Translations under genes and position numbers: made by a program
Notes under the pieces: generated by a model
Databases searched by the model: none
Seen by the model: the letters and a program-made list of their open reading frames with translations, nothing else
What the model was told of the DNA's origin: nothing
NCBI GenBank assembly: GCA_002422285.1
Contig: DIUF01000074.1
Span: 1 to 28,161, forward strand
Origin: Flavobacteriales bacterium UBA6165
GTDB lineage: Bacteria; Bacteroidota; Bacteroidia; Flavobacteriales_D; Crocinitomicaceae
Length of the DNA stretch: 28,161 bases
Direction: 5' to 3'
Shown here: positions 22,489 to 28,161 of the stretch, in pieces
How positions within the stretch are numbered: the first letter of the stretch is position 1
How the letters are laid out: every line of letters starts with the position of its first letter

Positions 22489-24452
22489 TGAGTAGAATCC
22501 CCGAATATATCGTTGATGAAATATTGCAAGCCACTAGAATTGAAGAGGTTATTGGGGATTTTGTGCAATTAAAACGTGCTGGCTCGAATTTAAAAGGATT
22601 AAGCCCATTCACTGAAGAACGCACGCCGTCTTTTATGGTGTCGCCAGCCAAACAGATTTTCAAATGTTTCTCCACAGGCAAAGGTGGAAATGCCGCTTCA
22701 TTTCTCATGGAAGTGGAACATTTTACCTACCCTGAAGCCTTGCGCTGGTTGGCGAATAAATATGGTATCGAGGTGCCGGAAGACAAACCACCTACGCCAG
22801 AAGAATTGGCTCAAACCAATGAGCGCGATGCCTTATTTATTGTGAATGAATTTGCACAAAAGCACTTCAGCGATACATTACACAACCATGAAATGGGGCA
22901 AGCCATCGGTTTATCGTATTTTATTGAACGCGGTTTTAGAGAAGAAACCATTCGCAAATTTCAATTGGGTTATTGTTTGGAAACAGGCAAAGACTTAACT
23001 GATGCCGCTCTCAAAGCTGGTTATAATTTGGATTATCTCGAAAAATCTGGTCTTACCAAAACAAACGAACGCGGTTCATTCGATTTTTTTAGAGGCCGTG
23101 TGATGTTTCCCATTCACAGTATTTCGGGAAGGGTGCTGGGCTTTGGTGGAAGAACGCTCAAGGCAGACAAAAATATCGCGAAATATTTCAACTCGCCTGA
23201 AAGCATTATATACAACAAAAGTCAGATTTTATATGGTATTCACTTCGCCAAAAATGCCATAGTTAAATACGACAACTGCTTTTTGGTTGAAGGATATACG
23301 GATGTCATTTCTTTGCATCAAACAGGCATTGAAAATGTGGTGGCATCCTCAGGAACGTCGCTCACGCAGGACCAAATTCGACTGATTAAAAGATACACCA
23401 ACAACATTACTATCTTATATGATGGTGATGCGGCTGGAATTAAGGCTTCTTTCCGAGGAATTGACCTGATTTTGACTGAAGGCTTGAATGTGAAAGTTGT
23501 ACTCTTTCCAGATGGCGACGACCCAGATTCATACGCAAAGAAGGTGAGCACACAGGAGTTAACGGACTATATTACCAACAACTCCAAAGACTTCATCAGT
23601 TTCAAATCGAATGTGTTGCTTTCTGAAAGTGGAAATGACCCTATCAAAAAAGCAGATCTCATCAAAGGGATATTGCAATCCATCGCCGTAATTCCAGATG
23701 CCATTTCGCGAACACTTTTCTTGAAAGAATGTGCACTTCTATTCGATATGGAAGAGCATATTTTGACAGGCGAATTGAATAAATTTCGAATTGAAAAGCT
23801 TCGCGGTGACCAAGGCGCGCCAATAACCCTTGAGCGCGACAAAAAAATTGAGCATCAATCCCTTGAAACAGAGCGTCACGAGCAGAAAAGAGATTTACTT
23901 AACGATGCAGAAAAAGAAGTGATGCGCATCATGGTAAAATATGGTCGACATATAATCGAAACACAACAAATCAATGATAAAAATGAAACTGAAGCCATAG
24001 AAACAACTGTTGCTGAACTGATTATTCATGAATTGGAAAAAGACGATATAGAACTTCAAAGTCCTGTGCTTCAAAAGATTTTTAACAAGTTCAAAAGTGG
24101 TATTAAACAAAGTAAATTATATGGCCCAAAATCCTTCTTAAATGATGAGGACCAGCGCGTTGTAGCGTTTATAGCGGATGTGGAATCGGTTGAATACACC
24201 ATAAGCAACAATTGGTTCAATCGCTACAAAATTGAAGTGAAATCTGAAGAACAGAAATTGCAAAAGGCAGTTTTATACGCCATTTACGAGTTGAAACGCA
24301 TGTTCATTGAGCGCGAAATTGACCGCCTGGACAGTCGAATACAAATGCCCCAATCAGAAAATGCCGAAGAACTAACTGATATGCTTTTGAGTGAAAAAAT
24401 AAATTTCCTTAAAGTTAGAAAAGCTATCGATAGCGTTCTCGGCAGAATATAA
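22488..24452 (+). CDS. dnaG: DNA primase DnaG with degenerate zinc finger
   Basis: 654 residues, normal length. DnaG makes RNA primers at the replication fork and binds the DnaB helicase by its C-terminus. The N-terminal region (1-100) aligns with the CHC2 zinc-binding domain, but only C60 of the four zinc ligands remains: Ser39 stands in for the first Cys, Thr42 for the His and Thr63 for the last Cys ('GLSPFTEERTPSFMVSP' and 'FKCFSTGKGGNA'). The catalytic TOPRIM core is intact, with 'LVEGYTDVISLHQTG' (about 266-280) and 'ILYDGDAAGIKA' (about 306-317). The C-terminal 200 residues are helical, as expected for the helicase-binding domain. I recall similar zinc-ligand losses in other flavobacterial DnaG proteins, so this looks like a lineage trait rather than damage. 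Confidence 0.95.
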   Translation: MSRIPEYIVDEILQATRIEEVIGDFVQLKRAGSNLKGLSPFTEERTPSFMVSPAKQIFKCFSTGKGGNAASFLMEVEHFTYPEALRWLANKYGIEVPEDKPPTPEELAQTNERDALFIVNEFAQKHFSDTLHNHEMGQAIGLSYFIERGFREETIRKFQLGYCLETGKDLTDAALKAGYNLDYLEKSGLTKTNERGSFDFFRGRVMFPIHSISGRVLGFGGRTLKADKNIAKYFNSPESIIYNKSQILYGIHFAKNAIVKYDNCFLVEGYTDVISLHQTGIENVVASSGTSLTQDQIRLIKRYTNNITILYDGDAAGIKASFRGIDLILTEGLNVKVVLFPDGDDPDSYAKKVSTQELTDYITNNSKDFISFKSNVLLSESGNDPIKKADLIKGILQSIAVIPDAISRTLFLKECALLFDMEEHILTGELNKFRIEKLRGDQGAPITLERDKKIEHQSLETERHEQKRDLLNDAEKEVMRIMVKYGRHIIETQQINDKNETEAIETTVAELIIHELEKDDIELQSPVLQKIFNKFKSGIKQSKLYGPKSFLNDEDQRVVAFIADVESVEYTISNNWFNRYKIEVKSEEQKLQKAVLYAIYELKRMFIEREIDRLDSRIQMPQSENAEELTDMLLSEKINFLKVRKAIDSVLGRI

Positions 24453-24462
24453 ATTTGATAAA

Positions 24463-25668
24463 ATGAACACATCAGAAATACTTTTAGCACAAGCAAATAC
24501 GTTGGAAAATACAGGTAGCACAGCTGTCGAATCTGCTGAAAATAACGGAATCTTGTTTACCAAGCTTTTCAGTTTACTCAATGTGGAGTTCGCAATTATC
24601 AATTTTTTGCTTGTAGGGGTTATTCTATTATTGGGTTTTGTAGCTCGAAAACTGATTACCAAAAACTTCAATTCGGCCTTGAGAAAAGCTAAAATTGATG
24701 TAAAAGGAAAACGGCTATCTGGACATGTCTTGGTGAAGCAAATCATAAATTTTATCACCTTTATTTTGGTAATTGTTTCTTTTGGAGTTAACAACGATTT
24801 ATCTTTTCGAGAGTTTTTACAAACACCATTGTTTACAATTGATGGCATATCTATTCAGCCCAAAGTGACGCATATATTCATTTTGGCCGTGCTTTTCTTT
24901 ATGTCAAAAATTGCCATCAATTTGGTATCTGTGTACCTTGACAGATTGGCCAGCAGGAAAACAGAACTCGATGAGGGGTCGAAATATATCTATATTCAGC
25001 TAGCAAGATACTTCATCTACATCATCGCTATTTTCATCTTCTTGAAAAGCTTAGAAGTAGAACTTACCGCTTTAATCACTGCTTTTGCGGGTTTATTTAT
25101 TGCTTTTGCTTTTGGTTTACAAGATTTATTTAAAGATTTAGTATCGGGATTTGTACTGCTCTTTGAAGGCGCTATTCGTGTGGGCGATATTATTGAAATC
25201 AAAGAAGGCTCAGGGGCAGAGCCACTCGTAGCCAAAGTGTTGCGCATCAACCTAAGAACAACCAAAATTGAAACACGCGACTCCAACATTTACATCATTC
25301 CCAATTCGCGACTAACACAAGAATACGTAGAAAATTGGAACTTTGGGAGCACACTTACACGTTTTAAAATTCCAATTAGAATAGCCTTTGGCTCCGACAC
25401 AGAATTGGCCAAAAAACTCTTGATTCAAGCAGCACTTTCACATCCAAAAGTAAAAAAGAACAAAGATATTTTTGTGCGTTTGCTCAACTTCGGCGAAAAC
25501 GGATTGGAAATGGACTTGGTTTTCTACGCAGACCAAAGTTGGCGTATCGAAATCGTGAAATCCGAAATTCGCTTCGAAATTGACCGACTTTTCCGGGAGT
25601 ATGGTGTTATAATTCCTTATCCTCAAAGGGTTTTGCATCAAGGCGCGCCGAAAAATTCTGGTGAATGA
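24463..25668 (+). CDS. MscS-family mechanosensitive ion channel
   Basis: 401 residues. About four or five transmembrane helices (near residues 45-65, 90-110, 145-165, 185-200 and 205-235) lead to the MscS pore helix and beta domain. The pore-lining segment is 'AFAGLFIAFAFGLQDLFKDL' (about 209-228), rich in Ala/Gly, followed by 'RVGDIIEIKEG' and 'IIPNSRLTQEYVENW', standard MscS landmarks. A C-terminal alpha/beta vestibule follows. The channel opens under membrane tension during osmotic downshock. Compared with E. coli MscS (286 residues) it has about 100 additional N-terminal residues and extra helices. It starts 10 nt after dnaG and its stop overlaps the archaemetzincin start (ATGA, 25665-25668). 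Confidence 0.9.
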   Translation: MNTSEILLAQANTLENTGSTAVESAENNGILFTKLFSLLNVEFAIINFLLVGVILLLGFVARKLITKNFNSALRKAKIDVKGKRLSGHVLVKQIINFITFILVIVSFGVNNDLSFREFLQTPLFTIDGISIQPKVTHIFILAVLFFMSKIAINLVSVYLDRLASRKTELDEGSKYIYIQLARYFIYIIAIFIFLKSLEVELTALITAFAGLFIAFAFGLQDLFKDLVSGFVLLFEGAIRVGDIIEIKEGSGAEPLVAKVLRINLRTTKIETRDSNIYIIPNSRLTQEYVENWNFGSTLTRFKIPIRIAFGSDTELAKKLLIQAALSHPKVKKNKDIFVRLLNFGENGLEMDLVFYADQSWRIEIVKSEIRFEIDRLFREYGVIIPYPQRVLHQGAPKNSGE

Positions 25669-26318
25669 AAGTTTGGGTATGCGTGTTCATTTCACTAATT
25701 GTGCTCATTTTCTCGTGTGAGCAAAAACATAAACGATTAACCATTGGCATTCAGCCGCTTGGAACAACCGACACGGCAGAATTGACCCAAGTAACAACAT
25801 CAATTCAAGCAATATTCGATGCGGAGGTGTATATCCTTGAAACAGTAGAATTACCACAATCGGCATTTGTAAACATAAAGTCGCACAGGTATCGCGGAGA
25901 TAGTTTACTGCTTTTTGTGATGCGCAACAAACCCGATTCAATTGACTTTATTATTGGTTATACCTCTCAAGATATTTCAGTTACCAAACGGAATATCGAC
26001 GGTTCAATCAAAGTTCCCGAGAGCAAATATTCGGATTGGGGTGTTTTCGGATTGGCCAATTTGAGTGGCACCACAAGCATCGTATCATCTTTTCGTTTAA
26101 AGGGAAATAAAGCGCTGTTTTTGGAACGATTATCAAAAATCAGCATCCATGAACTCGGACATAGCTTCGGACTACCGCACTGCATCAACGATTCTTGTAT
26201 TATGCAGGATGCAGCAGAATCCATACACACCATCGACCGAGTAGAATTGTATTTTTGCTCGAAGTGCCATCAAAGAATTTTCGGAAAGATTGGCTCAGAT
26301 TTCTCTTCAAATAAATGA
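25665..26318 (+). CDS. Archaemetzincin-like zinc metalloprotease lipoprotein (peptidase family M54)
   Basis: 217 residues. A lipoprotein signal peptide ends at C18 ('IFSC'). The archaemetzincin signature HExxHxxGxxHCx4CxMx17CxxC is present in full: HELGH (162-166), G169, H172, C173, C178, M180, C198 and C201. H162, H166 and H172 should bind the catalytic zinc, E163 is the general base, and the four cysteines the second, structural zinc. Other family marks are the early 'IGIQPLGT' (28-35) and 'GVFGLANLSG' (126-135). The protein is therefore a probable two-zinc protease; its substrate is unknown, as for most of the family. The lipid anchor puts it in the envelope rather than the cytoplasm, where archaeal members are expected. 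It overlaps mscS by ATGA. Confidence 0.9.
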   Translation: MKVWVCVFISLIVLIFSCEQKHKRLTIGIQPLGTTDTAELTQVTTSIQAIFDAEVYILETVELPQSAFVNIKSHRYRGDSLLLFVMRNKPDSIDFIIGYTSQDISVTKRNIDGSIKVPESKYSDWGVFGLANLSGTTSIVSSFRLKGNKALFLERLSKISIHELGHSFGLPHCINDSCIMQDAAESIHTIDRVELYFCSKCHQRIFGKIGSDFSSNK

Positions 26319-26419
26319 ATATCTTGAGAGCAACTCTTGACAGAAAAAGAAGCGATATTCCTCTCAATCATTTTTTGAGCGCAAAGAATTGCTACATTTC
26401 GGAATTAAAATCATGTATT

Positions 26420-26620
26420 ATGCAAAAGAACGTAGGAAAAACCGACAAAATTGTGCGCTTGGTTGTTGCGCTAATTATATCTATAGCCATTTATTTTGAA
26501 CTCTTTCCTCAGCCCTGGAATTGGGTGGCACTAGGTGTATCAGCAATTTTGTTGCTAACATCGGCTTTCAATTTTTGTCCGATGTATAAATTGCTGGGTA
26601 AAAATACTTGCGAAGTTTGA
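26420..26620 (+). CDS. DUF2892 (YgaP-type transmembrane) small membrane protein
   Basis: 66 residues from the ATG at 26420. 'MQKNVGKTDKIVRLVVAL' is the typical DUF2892 N-terminus, followed by two transmembrane helices (about 11-29 and 33-50) and the conserved end 'FNFCPMYKLLGKNTCEV', with two cysteines. DUF2892 domains are found alone or attached to rhodanese domains (YgaP) and may deal with sulfur species; the function of single-domain forms is not settled. The frame is open from an ATG at 26315 that overlaps the archaemetzincin stop (ATGA), adding 35 residues without family resemblance; I prefer the inner start on homology. A near-consensus -7 box, TACATTTC (26393-26400), may drive it separately, and the ATGA may be incidental. 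Confidence 0.75.
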   Translation: MQKNVGKTDKIVRLVVALIISIAIYFELFPQPWNWVALGVSAILLLTSAFNFCPMYKLLGKNTCEV

Positions 26621-26770
26621 TGATGCATGCTTGGAGACTTCTGGCACTTGGTCTCCAGAAATTTGAGAGAAGAAGACTTCTTGCTGCTCTGAAAGCATCT
26701 TTGACAAATCCTGAAAATCGGAAAAACAGCGGGAGCATCTAGTAGCCAGTCCCCAATAGCTAGAGGCCTC
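26621..26770. other. Spacer with overlapping inverted repeats between convergent genes
   Basis: 150 nt after the DUF2892 gene, somewhat richer in G+C than other gaps. TGGAGAC (26632-26638) pairs with GTCTCCA (26651-26657). An alternative pairing, TTCTGG (26639-26644) with CCAGAA (26655-26660), overlaps it, so only one can form. No T-run follows. AGAGGCCTCT at 26762-26771 is a perfect 10-bp palindrome touching the stop of the saccharopine dehydrogenase-like gene. An ATG overlapping the DUF2892 stop (26618-26622) opens a 40-codon frame to 26742, basic and without recognisable similarity; I do not call it a gene. Confidence 0.5.
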
Positions 26771-28147
26771 TCAGCTCCAAGGCTGCAAATCGTTTTCATA
26801 CAATCTCGGTGGATTGATGTCCATTTCTAGGAATTGAATGCCAAAAGATTCCAATTCATGCAACACGGGATTGTATATTTCTGGTGATAACGGAAGAATA
26901 ACACCTCTTTCGGAGATTTTATCGGTGAGCATCAATTTGGCGCAAATGGCTACCGGTAAACCCACTGTGTTTGACATGGCGGTGTAGGTTCTGTCTTCGC
27001 CGATGCAATACATTTGAGAAACGATTTCGTGAAATTCGCCGTCTTTGATGTAAACAAACTTGTGGTACATCACGATCATGTCTTTGTCGTTTTCACCAAG
27101 CGACCATTTATCTTCCAGAATCTTCTGTAAACATTGTGCTGGCGTAGCGTCTTTAATTCCGATTTTTTTGTCTTTTGAAAAAATATCCAACCAAACCAAT
27201 TTGTCCCAAAGCAAATCGTCTAGGTCAATTTTAAGATAATGACGCAATTTCAATTCTACCGAGTCATTGACATTATAAGGCAAAAAGGAATTGATGTAAT
27301 CGCGATAGCTCATCTCTTCGGAATTTTCTAAAACATAGGTATCATCTGTAGCACCCAATTGTACAAAACAATCCCAAGCTCTGCAAAAACCTTTCTTTCT
27401 GAGCGTTCCACGATAAATAGTTGGAATTTTGTCCAAGCCGTAAATACTTCGATAACGCAATGAATCACGGTTGGCGTAGCCTTCAAAACGCCCAAGTCCA
27501 TCGATATGAATAATTTCGGTTCGTCTGAATAAACGGTTGTATGGAATGTATTTGTATTTGCCTTCTTGGATGAATTTAGCAGCACCACCCTGCCCCGCAA
27601 TAACTACATTTCTTGGGTTCCATGTAAATTTGTAATTCCAAGGATTATCATCAGATTCGGGAGCAATTAATCCGCCCGTGAAAGACTCAAAAATATGTGG
27701 TGTACCGCCCTCTTTTTCTATGAAATCCAGTACTCGTTTGGCGCTCATATGATCAATTCCTGGGTCAACACCAACCTCATTCAGAAAAATCAAACCTCGT
27801 TTTTTGGCTTCTTCGCCCAAAGCCTCCATTTCTGGACTCACATAAGAAGGTGTAATCAAATGGGAATTGTGGTTCAAACAATCTTCGGCAATCTCAACAT
27901 GATAACGGGCAGGCAACATGCTGATAACCAAGTCAGCAGCAATAATTTCATCTTCGCGCTCAGCCGGATTCAGTGCATTGAAAGCCAAAGCAACACCTCT
28001 AGGATGCCCATTGATTTTGCGCTGAACCAATTTCAAATCTTGGTCAACAACACGAACCTGCCAATCAAATTCATCTGACTTTTCAAGTAAATATCGAATT
28101 AAAGATGAACTTGATAACCCCGCCCCCAAGATAAGTATGCGCTTCAT
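26771..28147 (-). CDS. Saccharopine dehydrogenase-like (LYS9 type) oxidoreductase
   Basis: 458 residues. The N-terminal Rossmann domain begins at once with 'RILILGAGLSSSSLIRYLL' (3-21), whose GxGxxS loop binds NAD(P)H, and runs to about residue 115. A saccharopine dehydrogenase C-terminal catalytic domain follows: 'NEVGVDPGIDHMSAKRVLDF' (about 123-142), 'FTGGLIAPESDDNPWNYKFTW' in two parts, 'NTVGLPVAI' and the ending 'RGVILPLSPEIYNPVLHEL'. Enzymes of this type interconvert saccharopine with glutamate and aminoadipate semialdehyde in lysine degradation or alpha-aminoadipate metabolism. No partner lysine-ketoglutarate reductase is visible, so the substrate may differ. The start at 28147 fits the Rossmann strand; its promoter would lie beyond the window's right edge. 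It is convergent with the DUF2892 gene. Confidence 0.85.
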   Translation of the reverse strand: MKRILILGAGLSSSSLIRYLLEKSDEFDWQVRVVDQDLKLVQRKINGHPRGVALAFNALNPAEREDEIIAADLVISMLPARYHVEIAEDCLNHNSHLITPSYVSPEMEALGEEAKKRGLIFLNEVGVDPGIDHMSAKRVLDFIEKEGGTPHIFESFTGGLIAPESDDNPWNYKFTWNPRNVVIAGQGGAAKFIQEGKYKYIPYNRLFRRTEIIHIDGLGRFEGYANRDSLRYRSIYGLDKIPTIYRGTLRKKGFCRAWDCFVQLGATDDTYVLENSEEMSYRDYINSFLPYNVNDSVELKLRHYLKIDLDDLLWDKLVWLDIFSKDKKIGIKDATPAQCLQKILEDKWSLGENDKDMIVMYHKFVYIKDGEFHEIVSQMYCIGEDRTYTAMSNTVGLPVAICAKLMLTDKISERGVILPLSPEIYNPVLHELESFGIQFLEMDINPPRLYENDLQPWS

Positions 28148-28161
28148 TGTGCTTTGTTTTG

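Noticed and set aside
1..28161. Mobile element, defence island, CRISPR array or tRNA gene
   Set aside because: No transposase, integrase, spaced direct repeats or cloverleaf were found on reading both strands; codon use and composition appear even throughout.

Overview
The window is a stretch of Bacteroidota chromosome, most likely from a Flavobacteriales-type organism. Four things in the sequence say so. First, three proteins end in type IX secretion (T9SS) type A sorting domains. Second, several genes are preceded by the Bacteroidota -7 box TAnnTTTG, in a few cases with a TTTG -33 box, and recognisable Shine-Dalgarno sequences are absent. Third, family content fits: BshC of bacillithiol synthesis, a DUF6029 barrel, an Omp28-related lipoprotein, a DUF6252-like protein and a Bacteroidota-style TamB. 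Fourth, the primase has a degenerate zinc finger of a kind I recall from flavobacterial DnaG. Base composition is AT-rich and even. I see no tRNA, rRNA, insertion sequence, CRISPR array or phage gene, so this is core-like chromosome rather than an island.

Layout, left to right. Positions 2-2772 (+): the 3' end of bshC, a membrane fatty acid desaturase and an RlmI-type rRNA methyltransferase. Positions 2843-4172 (+): a small Cys-containing lipoprotein and a T9SS cargo protein, each followed by a clear intrinsic terminator. Positions 4233-6517 (+): a MATE transporter overlapping fmt. Positions 6544-11912 (-): a DUF6252-like protein and the 1594-residue TamB, whose start lies only 24 bp from the divergent tsaD. 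Positions 11937-13845 (+): tsaD (TTG start) and a CDF cation transporter. Positions 13925-14515 (-): an ECF-type sigma factor, with a bulged palindrome between it and the CDF gene.

Positions 14712-19881 (-) form a thiol-flavoured envelope block. A TlpA-like thioredoxin, a DUF6029 beta-barrel and an Omp28-related lipoprotein with a CVPC motif form a tight three-gene operon. Just upstream, separated by its own terminator, is a T9SS-exported protein with a CGPC Omp28-like domain. Together they place predicted thioredoxin-like CxxC proteins in the periplasm, on a lipoprotein and outside the cell, with an outer-membrane barrel between.

Positions 20266-21055 (+): another T9SS-sorted protein with the best promoter in the window and a strong terminator. 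Positions 21095-26620 (+): a tightly packed run of polyprenyl diphosphate synthase, a YwqK-like repeat lipoprotein, dnaG, an MscS-type channel, a lipoprotein archaemetzincin and a DUF2892 membrane protein. Four of its junctions are 10 nt or closer, three of them start/stop overlaps. Positions 26771-28147 (-): a saccharopine dehydrogenase-like enzyme.

The points most worth following are the thiol block, the lipoprotein archaemetzincin, the loss of three of four zinc ligands in DnaG, and -7 boxes so close to start codons that leaderless transcripts are predicted. No clearly new defence or mobile system is visible.
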